DNA of 64,000 bases from Stichopus chloronotus (lineage: Eukaryota; Echinodermata; Holothuroidea; Aspidochirotida; Stichopodidae), in assembly GCA_021234535.1 (NCBI GenBank), contig CM037832.1, positions 10,299,575 through 10,363,574 on the forward strand. Direction: 5' to 3'. The translations under genes and the position numbers were made by a program. The notes under the pieces were generated by a model. It saw only the letters and a program-made list of their open reading frames with translations, was not told where the DNA came from and did no database searches. Shown piece after piece: positions 38,926-53,316 of the stretch (the first letter of the stretch is position 1; each line of letters opens with the position of its first letter).

Positions 38926-39061
38926 GTAAGTAATATCGATATTTTTAAAGAAAAAGATATATGTTTCCAAAATAAAATCCTCTGAGTATATAAAATTCTC
39001 AAATATCCTTGAAGTAAAGGTTAGGTAAATAAAGGATTAACGTAAGACAGATCATGGAAGT

Positions 39062-39426
39062 CAATCTCTTGACGTCACTTATTTTGTCAAAAATGTTTCA
39101 GGGAAGAGGAAGTAGGGCAAAAGATCACCTGTTACAAAATCATAAAGACAACTATGCATTCATCTTTCAGATATTTCAATATGAAAATTGTCTCAACGGA
39201 TTTGTTGGCCCTACAAAATTTAAACTCTCCAAGAAAGCACAGCGGTCAATCACCGTTACTTGAAGTCAAACAGACCAATGAAAATGCACATGGATATTCA
39301 GTTATGCAAAAATGGGGCTTAAACAATGGTGTTTTTGTAGTGGTTATGACATCTTCTGCTGAATTAGACTTTAACATGACAAAACTCGTATTCCAGCGTT
39401 AAATGGCCAGATCCTTGTGAAGGTAG
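39062..39426 (+). repeat. Dispersed repeat, copy 1
   Basis: This segment aligns with 41111-41486. Shared blocks include TGTTTCAGGGAAGAG, AAAGATCACCTG, GAAAATTGTCTCAA, TTGTTGGCCCTACAAAATTT, CTCTCCAAGAAAGCA, CAATCACCGTTACTTGAA, TCAAACAGACCAAT and TTAAACAATG. Identity is roughly 70-75% by eye with small indels. Protein-like frames here (39054-39402) are not conserved with copy 2, so a non-coding repeat or old duplication is favoured. Confidence 0.85.
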
Positions 39427-39579
39427 ACCATTGAAGATTTATGTTCAACTCAACAATTCACTGGCACGATTATTATATCTCTATTTAGTTACCATCTCTC
39501 TCTCGCTGTCTCACGTTGTGAGATGGTGAAGGCAATCCATTATCCTGTCTTCATCTCGGTTTTTTTTCTCACCGAATAG

Positions 39580-39763
39580 TCCAACTCCCTGGTCAAAATG
39601 ATCGAGGCCAGTGTATCGACCACCGGGGTGGACGCAAGGCCTTTTGCCCTTCAGTTAAAATGGACCAAGGTGAAGAGCATAAAAACAGCTTTGGCAGTGC
39701 GCATGCGTATGGACAGGGGAGTTGGATCAATGGCTCCTTCCATCGTTATCAGTGCTGCACCTA
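39580..39763 (+). CDS. Candidate internal coding exon, 184 bp (unidentified)
   Basis: An excellent acceptor (CGGTTTTTTTTCTCACCGAATAG) ends at 39579 and a consensus donor CCTA|GTGAGT follows 39763. Two frames are open throughout. Frame one reads SNSLVKMIEASVSTTGVDAR onwards with GC-rich third positions, which favours it. Frame two contains RGQCIDHRGGRKAFCPSV then KMDQGEEHKNSFGSAHAYG and ends near HRYQCCT, a Cys/Gly/His-rich secreted-looking sequence. I cannot name a family for either. Both splice signals and the drop in AT content make this one of the better exon candidates. Confidence 0.4.
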
Positions 39764-41110
39764 GTGAGTACAACTTGCAGTAACCATAACGTAGTGGTCG
39801 CAGTTCTGTTTCGTTATACATATTAAAGTGATTGCGTGTGTACAGAAAAACCAGAAAGATAAGATTATTTTTGATCTAAACTTTTTCTTTATTTTTACAT
39901 GTACACCCGAGGTTGCACACCGAAGGACAACGTCTTTCAATGAAGGAAAATGGCAGTAACTACTTTGAAAGCAACGGGATTGGCATAAAAACAGTAAAAA
40001 ACAGAAATCATATTTGAAAATTAACGGTCCTTACTATAAGCGCCTACATAATGAATATGCAACAACACAGGTCTCAATGGTGTATCAAAAACATACTACT
40101 CAAGTCGTCACTCCTTGGTAGGTATTGGGAATTGCAGTATTTGGTGAAAGGAAGCACTGTATTTACAAATAACCCACGAACTGACCACGACATTGCGACG
40201 TCAGTGATCCTGAGTTGTTTTGACTAACCGAATATTTAATACTAGTATACTTCCCATTGACTTGTTCAAAGAATGATAGCATTGATTTGAATGAAAACTG
40301 TCAACCACTGCATTATCATATTCTACACTTTTTGTCGTTATGTTAGATGAATTTGAAATCATATGGCAGAATTAACCAAATTAAACCTATTTATTTTCCA
40401 AGGTTGTCTGAATGGTGAAATTCAAAGCTGTACCAAACTTTTGGAGATGAAATTTAAATGCTTTAACTTTTTGCCTACACACGCATTCACGATACACGGA
40501 TACCATCCTACGGACTTCGGGAAATGAAATAGCCTCTGATATTCTGCGAAATATCATTGTCTTAGTTCGTTTCGTTTTTATGACAATGGGCCGATTGTGA
40601 CGAAATGAGTACATGTTACTCCCGTAACTGAAAAAACGTAGATCTAAGACCTTTCAGGCAAGAACCCATGAAAAGTATCCTGCGTAGGCCCTCTTGGGCT
40701 GCCGTCCCTATTTGGCGTAGTGATAAAAAAGTCGTCCACTACGAGTATCCAAACAGTCACTTTTTCTAGACCGTACATCTCTTTTGAAATTATTGTTTCT
40801 GGAATATTGTGGAAATTAAAGTAGTCCTCGAAGAGGGGGGGGGGCGGTGTAGGGAGCGGAGTGTGGGGAAGGGATAGAAGGATGATAAAGAATATGACAA
40901 AGGCATTACTTCCAGCCAGCCTGATTATGCCTTCGTGGGAAGGTGTTAAGAATGAAAAGTGTACTTAATCAAGAAATTGAAGTAATTAGTAAATGATTAT
41001 ATATCTATATGTCTTGAAACTTGTGACCTTCATTGACCTTAGTTCATCACTCCAGACTACCTTAAACAAAAAAGTACTTTGCTTTAAAGCTGGAATATGA
41101 GTTGCACTGG
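39764..41110. other. No gene seen
   Basis: AT-rich unique-looking sequence between the candidate exon and the second repeat copy. A G-run lies at about 40838-40845. Confidence 0.5.
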
Positions 41111-41486
41111 TAATCTCCTGGTCATCTACCTGTATTCTTGGTCAGTGTTTCAGGGAAGAGAAAAAAGAGGAAAAGATCACCTGCCATAAAACCTAAAAGA
41201 AAACTTTTCACTCATCTCGCAAGTATTTGAATAAGAAAATTGTCTCAATATTTTTGTTGGCCCTACAAAATTTAGACTCTCCAAGAAAGCATAGCAGTCA
41301 CAGCAATCACCGTTACTTGAAATCAAACAGACCAATTGGGAATGGATGAGAATATTCATCTATGCAAACGCAGAACTTAAACAATGTAATTCTATAGTGG
41401 GTATGACACACTCTGCGGAATTTGACTTCCGCTGACAAACTTTCAACCTATACTTTCAGCTTTAAATTCGAGTTAACCCTGTGAAG
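41111..41486 (+). repeat. Dispersed repeat, copy 2
   Basis: The partner of 39062-39426 in direct orientation, about 2.05 kb downstream. It carries small insertions and substitutions scattered along its length, with no poly(A) tail and no obvious terminal inverted repeats or target duplication. Confidence 0.85.
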
Positions 41487-43015
41487 TACATATATGCAAA
41501 AAACACAGAGTAGTCATGATGAAGTGGGAGGCAACAATGATGTAAAAGTGTTTTCACTATCAGCACAGATGGATGAAACTCCAGTATTTATGATTTGTCT
41601 TCGTCCCCCCCCCCCCCCTCCGTCTGTCGACCACACTTCATCCACTTGTCGGGCTTCCTTTATATATGCGTTTAAATAACAGAAAGCTATCGTTCTTATG
41701 GTCTTCTGTAATCTGGTAGAACGAATGCAATGAAGACAAGGGTAATTTACATGATTGATGGGTACGAAATTAACAATGACGGGGGTAGGTCCAACATATG
41801 ATATAAACCATTTGAATAATTTTCTTTTTAATATTATGTAATCAGACTTTTGGCATTGCAAATCGTGGACTGCCGCTATAACTTCGGATGGAAAATTTTT
41901 AAAATATATCGCTGTTGATGCGAGGAGGGGAGGTCGGAATTTTATCGTCCATCCGAGAAAATTTTGAAATTCCTCCCCAAAAACGACAAAAAAGAGAGAA
42001 ATTCGTCAGTCGATTCGGGATCCTCCTGCCGATCGGTCCCTTATTGAAATTCCGAGTTGACATGCTTCATTTGGTATTGTTTGGAGTTAGGGTTAACATG
42101 TTTACAATGAAAACTCACTGAGCCTGGAAGCTATACAAGAATTCGGCCAGAATGATAAATTGATTCGCAACTGGCACTGCGAAAGAGCAACACGAAGTCT
42201 ATAGTTCACCCATGTAGAGAAACGCATGAGGCAAGAATTTGCCTGTAATGTAATATAAATACGTATTGAACAATCGTATAACTTACGAGTGTAAGGTTTT
42301 TCAACTTTCATCAACTTACGCTTACATCCTCCTGTGGATATTAAGTTACAGCTGCATTCTAGTAGCCACAATATGAACTGCAAATTTGTGAAAAAGTGGA
42401 AATTATAAGTTAGAAGAAAATCAGTTTATTTGGTCGACGTAAAAACAAGGGAAGTTTTAGTCCTGCAGTAAACCACGCAAGAATGTTTGACCACATACAT
42501 AAGTAAAAGAGCAACGTGGATTGAACTGATTAAAGATACCAGAAACCCACGTACTCATATGGTGGTGGAATCAGAAGAAAACAAAAAGAAAAACACAACC
42601 TACCAAACAACTCTTTGTTAAGTTGACGACGGAAACCGAGTTCGGCACAAAAGCTGAACCTAAATCTTATGTTTTGACCGAAGCATAAGAAGCCAGCAGG
42701 TCTTGGTATGTGCGGCCATTTTGACGTAGGGCTACACATCTAAACGCAGTTCAAGCTGGTGCATGAGTAATACACATCCGATGTGCAGGCTACTGGTCCT
42801 TACGTGTCTGTCGTCAAATAATGTTTATGTTGCTTTCTGTAATGTTACACAAATAGGCCTATAATTACCAATAATAACATTTTACCAATACTAATAATAA
42901 TACGGTTTAATTGCTGTCTTTACATTCTTCTCCATCTTATTTGATGGTCCTCTTGACAGCATTCCAAAGAATCAAATAAAGCTAAGTAATGGTCAGGACG
43001 CTTTGTGTCACTGAC
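41487..43015. other. No gene identified
   Basis: The 115-codon minus-strand frame at 41514-41861 runs through a C-run (poly-Gly) and lacks a recognisable domain. The 93-codon frame at 42102-42383 is likewise unassigned. Confidence 0.5.
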
Positions 43016-43028
43016 AGGTCAAAGGTCA
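43016..43028 (+). promoter_or_regulatory. Perfect DR1 nuclear-receptor element
   Basis: AGGTCAAAGGTCA is an exact direct repeat of AGGTCA with one-base spacing, the consensus for RXR, HNF4 and COUP-TF type receptors. It stands outside the TGACCT-rich tandem repeat at 17.5 kb. Function is not shown by sequence alone, and it could be a fragment of a related repeat. Confidence 0.4.
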
Positions 43029-46000
43029 AAAGAATACGTTAATCAACTTTGGAACATTTCAGTTTACCGTAAAAAGGTAGGTACAGTACTTGGTAAGCTT
43101 TGGATCTCGTGGCATCAACCTGATGATTTTTATATCATTTTTTTGTATTAATGTAACTTTGATTGACTGATCAAATCACATTACATCCTGACAAAAGAGA
43201 AAAAAGGATACAGACAACCGGAAACATTACAGAGCCCAAAAAATTAAAATAAAGGTTTAATGACATTGCATGCATGGTGGTATGCCTATTGTAAAATGCC
43301 TATATTAAAAGAATATATATCCGACAGAAACAGCCGATCATGCGTGTTACTGAGTCATACAAGATCTCCTCCTTGTGTAATATTATTTTTCCCTTCTCCT
43401 TTTTTTTTTTTTTTTTAGTTTTGTAACATTCTCACCTGGGATTATACCTCTCACTCACAGATGACAGACGGTTATTAATATCACATTTAATCACCTTTAA
43501 AATCATCAACGACTAAAAAAAATGGGGAAAAAAAGACAATTAATTTTTTTATTGTTTTTATTATTTTTCTTATGTCTCTCAAGTTCATCGATGACAATCC
43601 TTTTTATATCTATTATACGGAGACAAAGAGTAATCCTTTTCACCTGAATAAGTTAGAAAAACATCGAAAGTAATTTCATTTGCCAATCATGCCTCGTGTA
43701 TGGTTTATCCTTTCTCTTTCTCAGTGCAATAAGATTGACAAGCTATCCGGTGCGTAACCCTCCAAACACATTCCGGGGTATAAGCCTATTATAAATTGAA
43801 GGGCTTTAATTGATATCAAAATATCATTTTTTTTATTAATATTAATACGACGGTTGCTTGCTAACATTTTTAAGGCTCTTGTTATTTTTTTAAATATCAA
43901 ACCGGTTCGTGTTGGGCTGCTGGGGGATCCCTAGTTCACACTTCTCCATGCATGTATGGGATACCAGTCACAATTGAGCCTGGAGATGGAAGTAAAACGT
44001 TACGAAAAGGTATACCATATATCTATGTTTTTGATTAATAGTATTTTTAGTTCTTTCTTTGTTTTATTCTAAGTGTTTTTTTTTCCCTTTTCATACCTTC
44101 GGTACCCAGGGCAGCTGCTAACAATTTCACAAATCATAAACAACACGCGCTCGTATACAACTTTGAATATTTCCCTTTATATTTTCGGTTTCCCCTGGAG
44201 ACCATTTGTCCTCGTTACGCGGTCAGTGGACTGCATCAGGTCTTACGTTTAGTGCATTGACACCGGAGAATATTTTATTACTATCATTTTTTATACATAT
44301 ATTTTATGATGAGCTTAGCAGACGCGCAGTCTGGTGGGAACAGGTAGGCATGAACATCCGAAAGGGTGGTTCTATTGCCAGAAAAAAAGGTGTTCTTGCT
44401 AAAATACGGCCGGAAAACGTTTTACCTTGGTGGTAGCAAAGAGCCTAGGCTATCCGAATATTATAACAATAGTTATGTGACGGAAACCTTAATATTAATA
44501 ATTGCAATAACCTTACCCTGAACTTTTACTTTTTGAACTAATTGGTGAGAAAAACAGAACTGAGAAAAAAGTGCAGTGTTTCCATATTTCGTTTTGTTAA
44601 ATTTTCTGAAGGAAAATGGACTTAGGCGGTGAGAAAATGACACAAGCATGCAGGATAAATAAGTTCTTGTGCAAAACAGGAATTACGTTTATGTCGTCCT
44701 GACCTTAAAGACTTGTCAGCTAGAATTATGCACTTGAAGGATTTGGTGCACGCAACTCCGATTTTTTTTAGCCACTGTCTACTAGGTTGAATACTGCGTT
44801 ACTTAACTATCCTCTATAACAATTTACCCCCCCCCCCCCCCGTCATCCCCCTTTCCAGTTCACCTATTCATAAATGTTCCTCCACTGACTTCCCATCGTC
44901 CTAGCACTGTAGTGTAGGTACACGCGTAACTGACTAGCTCACTCGATATGAACTACCCATTGGTATTTACACTCATAAATACAATTTTGGCTGCTTGGTT
45001 CTCATTCATATGGGGTCAAACTAACAAAGCTCGACTTCACCGAAGTAACCATTGGTGACATCATTTTTCAGACATCTTCCAATAACGCCTGGTCTGTTGC
45101 TGATGGCTATAACTTCGAGGGACTATTATTCGTGGCCAAACCGACGACATCTGTCTCCCACTCCACCCCTCCAACAATCGCCACCCCCCTACCCTTCGGT
45201 CTGTTGTGGCTTCATCCAAACCCCCACCAGCTACATGTGACGATAATTAGTGTCTTAACATGTTTCGACAACGTTTGGCACACTCCTCAATGACACGCCT
45301 AGCCTTTGGAGTCAACACAAACTACAACATAAATCCAGGTGTGGATTAATTATACAGGCAGGCAAGTCAGATTTCAATTTTTTTTTTTGCTCCTGTACAC
45401 GATTTTTTTCTTCTTCATTTGACATGTTTACGAGCATTTTCTTTTCACCCCGCCAATCTTTATCCTAAAAAATATTTCTCCCGGCATTTCACTTCCTTTT
45501 GTGATCATGAAAGAGAAAAACACGTTTTGACTCTGGATCAAAAAATGAAAGAAAAATCAATCTCAAAAAAAAGGGAAAGGGAAAGGAGAACAGACCATCC
45601 AAACTTCACCAGAAAAATTTTCTTGAATCGAAATGAATATAATGCAATCACAGAAGTGTGAAATCATAGCCCAAGGCAAAGATCCGCTGTGTCGTTGAAG
45701 TTGGTCTGGTGGAATTAAACCCTAGACCTTCGCCTAACCCTTCCTTTCTTTTTCTTCAGTTTCTTTCTTAAACCTTATTTTTCACATTTTTTGTTCAAAT
45801 TTTGATTGAATGAATGATTTCAATTACAACATTTCACACATAACATCATACAAGAGATCGTGTTTAATAAGCATGTTGATTAACAGCGAAATAACTACCA
45901 CTTTCTACGATGGCTTCACATGTGTCAACCACGGTACGGCCTAACTCTTCTTTACTGGGGTATTGTTTTGATGATGTAGTGTGACGTCATATGTAACAAC

Positions 46001-46429
46001 AACTAACAGAAGAACACACACACACACACACAAAAATGGATCTGACGTGCGTGCAATAGTGTCATGTTTGAAAGAAATTGAGGAGACCAAAGTAATAATA
46101 ATAATGGGTACGGTGATACCTCATCTAAGTGAAAATGTAACCCCGGCCCTGTTTTACACCCACTCGTTTTGATTAAATCTTTGCTGTTAAAGGTAATGTC
46201 TGCTGTTTGAAACGTGTCCTCGAGAGAGAATTAAAACACGAAACATTCGACACGACATTCGGTTGGTAGGTGACGTCATCTGGACCATCTCCACTCGTCA
46301 TTCAAAGACGGAGACTCCATTCTCTTCTCTCAAATCGTGGATAAATTAATCTTCTTTCAAAACTTGTTGTAGTTTTAATCTGAGACTAAAATCTATATAT
46401 TTGTTATCTGTTAAACAAGAAAGTTAAAG
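43029..46429. other. No gene identified
   Basis: AT-rich sequence with T-runs (about 43402-43418), a C-run of about 15 at 44827-44841 and an AC microsatellite at about 46015-46032. A donor-like AACAG|GTAGGC at 44341 closes a stretch open from 44206 but has no convincing acceptor. TGACGTCA octamers occur at 45982 and 46271. Confidence 0.45.
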
Positions 46430-46740
46430 GACTTCGTAATTTCTTGCCAATATTTACGAAAAACACAGGACAACATGTGCAGTACATACCAACTTTGAAA
46501 TTCAAACACCTTATCCTTCTAGAGATATTGTGTTTACAAGTTTACACATTTTGGACCTCTGGTGACCCCAAACGACCTATGACCTCTCCAAAAACAAACG
46601 GGGTCATCTACTCAACATAAGCAACCCACACACCAAATATGAGATTAGTCAAGATTACCCTTCTTGAGGTATGGTGTTTACAAGCAGTTTAAACTCCCGG
46701 AGTTTAGAGCGCAATATGTCTTCTTGAAAATTCATTACGG
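46430..46740. repeat. TGACCT-containing repeat with an internal duplication of about 147 bp
   Basis: ATCCTTCTAGAGATATTGTGTTTACAAG (from about 46513) and TACCCTTCTTGAGGTATGGTGTTTACAAGCAG (from about 46657) are diverged copies of the same motif. Between them lie GACCTCTGGTGACC, GACCTATGACCTC and a CCACACACCAAATATGAGATTAG string. The layout resembles dispersed repeats I recall from marine invertebrates, related in style to the 17.5-kb repeat. Confidence 0.6.
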
Positions 46741-47916
46741 AGATTGAAGTAGGTAAATTGGACCTACCTTTACTTTTTCCAATAACTTGGGTTATTAATT
46801 ATTTGAAATTCAACAATTGCACCGTAGCATCTTCCGCAGTCCGCCATCCTCCCATACCCCCCCCCCCCCCCACCATAAAAGGAGAACGAGGCTAAGTCCA
46901 CAAATTACTTGGTTTGCAACTATTTTTCTTCATCGGGGTCAACTCTCCAGTTTGAATTTGGAAACAATTGCAACATACAGCAAAGAAAGATGAATAGCTG
47001 GTGAAAGCTATCTTTAGTCGTCTTCAGTTGCTGAAACCTTTTTGATAGTAAATGGTCAGTTCTCTGACTTGACCTGTAATTTAAAGAAAAAAAAAACAAG
47101 GTTTTCAAAAAACAAGGTTTTCACCACTGGTATCGAATCTATTAAAACAGAGACAAATAAGATAAAAACACTCTGAATATCTGAGACTTCGTTTGGGTTA
47201 TAGAGTTAGTACAAAGAAAAACCATTTGGGGTTTTTAATCTTCTTCAGCATTCCATTGTAATAAGTAGTTCCTCCCCCCCCCCCCGACCCTTGAGCTAAG
47301 AGGATTAAAATTGACCCAACTACCATCTTGGTATTTGTACTTCTTAAAGTAATGTTGCATTTCAAAAGGCCACTACCGACTGGTCGAATGTGGACCGAAG
47401 TATAGTACCCCCCTTGCATGCTTCCCCTTACAGATGTTCACGTGACAAAAATTAAAACTGCCGATCGGTTAATCATTGTACACAGCAGCGTAGTAATTCT
47501 AGTAAAATGTACAATGATCCATACACACAACATCTTAGCGATTGCTACTTTTTCCACCATATGGAAAGTTACACTAAGTGTTTATTATATCCTTCAGTTC
47601 TGACAGTTTTTAGCAGTTTTTTTTTCAAATCTTTTTTTTTTTCCTTGGTCGGGTGTGGTTTCTCCTAAACTATACAAACAACAACTACAGAGTCCATTCA
47701 AATAATCGCTGCACGCAGACTTGAATGTGCGAGTAAAGGGTGATGCCAAGGACGACTAAAAGAAACTGGGGATCAAATACGAAGATGATGGTAATTGTAC
47801 CTCAGAGAAGATCAGTCTCCATCTCACTCGCATGATCGCAGTTTGAAGTGTGACTGAAATACGATCCCCTGCTTGGACAGTTATCCTTTGATGATCATTG
47901 GGCTGTTTGTACCAGA
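46741..47916. other. No gene seen
   Basis: C-runs of about 15 and 11 lie at 46857-46871 and 47275-47285. TCACGTGA occurs at 47438-47445. I see no exon. Confidence 0.5.
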
Positions 47917-47995
47917 ATGGCGGGAAATGTCATGGGCCTAGTTCTATCGCACCACAAGAACAGTGGATGTGAATACGTTCAAGCGTTCAGAGAAG
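47917..47995 (+). CDS. Candidate first coding exon, N-myristoylation-like start (unidentified)
   Basis: ATG in a good context (CCAGAATGG) opens MAGNVMGLVLSHHKNSGCEY then VQAFREG, and the frame meets a donor GAAG|GTAGGAA after 47995. The second ATG gives MGLVLS, which fits the N-myristoylation pattern MGxxxS. Read through without splicing, the frame lasts only another 17 codons. GC-ending codons are common. No homologue is recognised, and no second exon of matching phase is identified in the remaining sequence. Confidence 0.3.
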
Positions 47996-49826
47996 GTAGG
48001 AACATAAACATAATTAATATATCCATATCGCCAGGTGAACGTGCAATCTGATTTATCACAGCATGAGGCTAAGTGCGCAGACCAAACTATTACGGAACGT
48101 TAACTTGGGATAGGGAATATCAAAGAAACGGTAAGCAGTTAATAGTGTGACAAGAAAATAGATGGAGACACTAATAAGGTCAAACAATGAGTTCCATGGA
48201 TAGCCGTGATTCTATGAAATTAGAACTGATCGCTTAATTGATACTTGGAGACGGAAACTGCTCAATATACTTTTCTTATTCTGTGGCTGTCACAAGCCAT
48301 AGTTTCGATAAAGTTGTCCAGAAGAACTTCATCTCGGTAAAAGGGGTACTTAACAGATCTTCACGACATATTGTGTAGAAACGGCTAGTTTCTGTTTATC
48401 ATGCCCCACCATACCCCCTACCCCACTATCTCTCAAACAACATCTTTGCTCGGCAAAGCTTCCCTCCGGATTGCCATCGGAAAAAGATGCCCAAGCCCCA
48501 AACGCACCAGAATTGAAAGCAAAATTTTCTTGCTGCACACCAAAACTCTGATGTTCCTTGGGTGTACTGAAGTTCAAACACTACACGGAAGTTTTAAGAG
48601 CCGCTGCCATCTCTAGCGATTGGCTCAGCTGGTCGAAAAGTAACTTTTAAAAGTACGGGTGTCTCACCCAAATCTGCTTTTAGTCATGTGCAAACGATGT
48701 AAGACAACAACAGCACAAGTTAATCTCTCAGTACCCAATGAAATATCCCCGACATTGTAATTTCGTCGTGACTTATATGTGGAGGTCTTCACGAAAATTT
48801 TTCATGTTCTAATTTTGTTCGTGCCAAGTTACCTCGTTGTATGAGAAATTTAACGAACGGTCCCTATTTACGCGGTCATATCGAGTATAATGGACACAAC
48901 TAACTCCCAGCTACAGATATGAGACGGTTAATCAAATTATGAGCTTAAAAACAAATTATGGTCTTAAATTTGGTAGATATGATAGAGAAAAACATGGAAA
49001 CAAACTGAAAAAAGTGACGATTTGATACACTTGGCGAGAACCTACAAACCGAATTTCACGATGACGTAAACGACGAATGAAGTTACATGTTCTGAGATGT
49101 GCTTTTTCAAGAGTTTCAATGTATGCGAACTTTTCCCAGGTACCCGATAGAAAGAAAACGAAAGGTAGAATAAAAAAAAAGTCAATTTGAACCTAATTTT
49201 GACCTTTGATCTGCAATTTAATTGATTCTCACGGTATAGGACTCAAGATGTGTTACAGATTTCGTGTCCTCCCTTTGCCCCGATGTCCTGCAACAGGAAA
49301 TCTAACGGATAAAGAATTAATAGTTTTGTATGCCTTACCCAGACGACGGGATTACTACCGGTTGTACTTTTAGCTTCGCGAGTTCATCTAACCCCAAAAA
49401 TATATCACAACCATTAAAGAAACAAACTGTATAGAAGGAAAATAAGAGGGGGGGGGGGAAGGATACGAAAAACTTGTAAAAGAAAACAAAAGAAATTTGT
49501 GAAAGGATAAGACAAAAAAAATACTAGTAATTAACAGATGCACTAATACCAGTAGGAAATGTCAAGGATATATTTGACCCACTCGTGCGATTCTTTGAAC
49601 TTTTTTCACGTGACGACCAAAAGGACGCTTCATTGGATATTTAGCCCTTTTGGAGTTGCGTGTAAACGTGATACATAAACTCTGGTTTATTAATACACTC
49701 TTAAGAGACGAGAGGACAATATGAGAAGAGAGATAAGAATAAAGTGTTTATGCAGTCAAGTCAGATCAAAATTACGGACGCAACATGATTGATAACTTAC
49801 CGTGGGTCATTCTAGTAGAAGAAACA
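47996..49826. other. No gene identified
   Basis: The stretch 48401-48616 is open on both strands, with an ATG-initiated plus frame of 71 codons and a minus frame of 75. Neither has a recognisable domain. At 48622-48633 TGGCTCAGCTGG matches a tRNA A-box, but no B-box follows. A G-run lies at 49450-49459, and TCACGTGA at 49606. Confidence 0.45.
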
Positions 49827-49852
49827 AAAAGTGCATATATATATGCACTTTT
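49827..49852. repeat. 26-bp perfect palindrome
   Basis: The half-site AAAAGTGCATATA is followed at once by its exact reverse complement, giving 13-bp arms with no spacer. It lies about 40 bp before the longest TA array in the window. A cruciform or hairpin could form. Confidence 0.9.
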
Positions 49853-49885
49853 CACATCCACCCAAAGAAAGTCACCAAACATATT

Positions 49886-51985
<2,100 letters not shown>

Positions 51986-52031
<46 letters not shown>
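51986..52031. repeat. (TA)n microsatellite, 46 bp
   Basis: An uninterrupted TA array just upstream of a long pyrimidine-rich region. Confidence 0.96.
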
Positions 52032-52034
<3 letters not shown>

Positions 52035-52069
52035 GTTCCATACAAGTTCATCATCTTCTATGATACCAT

Positions 52070-52530
52070 ACCCCTACTGTGTTATGACCACTTCCATTAG
52101 CTCAGCTATCTCTCCTCTAACTTGTTGTCTCCTTTACTGCTCTAATCTTCTCAGTTATCTGCAAATAATGTTCCCTAATTTGTATACCTGTAATATCCTT
52201 AATTGAATCAACCAAAACGGTTGTCTCCTTTCCTTCTAGTTTCCTTTTCTCCTGCTTTTATTTGTTTTTTTTCTTTTCTTTTTTTATCTTCATTACTTCT
52301 CCTGTGTCTTTCAAGTTTGGTCTGTCTCTCCATCCATCAATTTGCCTGTTATTGGTCCAGCCTCCTCTTCTTGATTGACAGCTCATTTTAATTGTCATTG
52401 CAAGAGGCAACATTTCCTCTCCTTTCTTCTCATTCTCACTGCCCCCCCCCCCCTTCATCTCTCTCTCTCTGTCTCCAATCTTTCCTTCTATTTTTTTTTA
52501 TTATTCCTCTGTTTCATTCTTTCTTCCTGT
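52070..52530 (+). repeat. Long C/T-rich region
   Basis: Some 460 bases are strongly enriched in C and T on this strand, with TTTTTTTTCTTTTC, a 12-C run at 52442-52453 and CTCTCTCTCTC. This composition explains the several Ser/Leu/Phe-rich open frames here. Confidence 0.75.
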
Positions 52531-53316
52531 CGCGTACCACCCAACCATCGCACAATTAGTATCAAACACGTTTCATGTGTACTGCCGTGATGAGGAGAAA
52601 AAGAAGGAGAAAAGAAGCTTGGAGACAACCGTCAAAAGAAGTTATCAAGAAAATTAAAACCAAATCTGTTAAGCTTTAGATTCAAAAGACTTTCATGCTC
52701 TTTTTTTTTTTCGCCCGGAAGCTATATCGGTAGAAATTAATAAAATATACGCAAGGAGTATTTTAAACTGTCTGTTTTTCGATTATAGAGGAGAGTTTAT
52801 TTGTTCTCCTTAAGGGGGAAGCTTAATAAATTTCCGAGGATGCGATTGCTCAAAATCTTAAAGACAAAAAAAAAATTTAAAGATGAGCTCGGTGATAAAA
52901 TCTTCATCTCGTGTATTAACGTGGTGAAAGATCGTGCGAAATAATGTCCATAAACCTCCTTTTACCGTCGTAAAAAGTCCTATAAAACTAACTTGATAAC
53001 TTTGTTAAATGCATACATACATGTGTTTGAAAGTATATCGTGCCAAACCCGAAAAGAACATGTGAAGAAAAAATAAAGTTTTTTTTTTTTAAATTATATA
53101 TCTGGTTTGCCAAAGATTATACTTTTTACCGGTATCCAAGAGAAAAGTGTGAGACAAAACCACAATATGTAAGATTTTACTTTGTATTTAAGAGTCACGA
53201 TGTTCTAATGTTGGTTTTGTGTTTTTATCATCCATTTACATCTTGAACGTTACAGTATTTTTAACCTAACATGGGTTGGCCTCGAATAATAGCCATACAC
53301 TTTCAACCTATGCCTT
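52531..53316. other. No gene seen
   Basis: AT-rich unique-looking sequence. Confidence 0.5.

Noticed and set aside
41514..41861. 115-codon minus-strand frame
   Set aside because: It crosses a C-run giving poly-Gly, has no domain and no splice support.
48622..48633. TGGCTCAGCTGG, a perfect match to a tRNA/SINE A-box
   Set aside because: No B-box (GGTTCRANNCC) or cloverleaf follows; GGGTGTCTCACCC nearby has only a 3-base loop.
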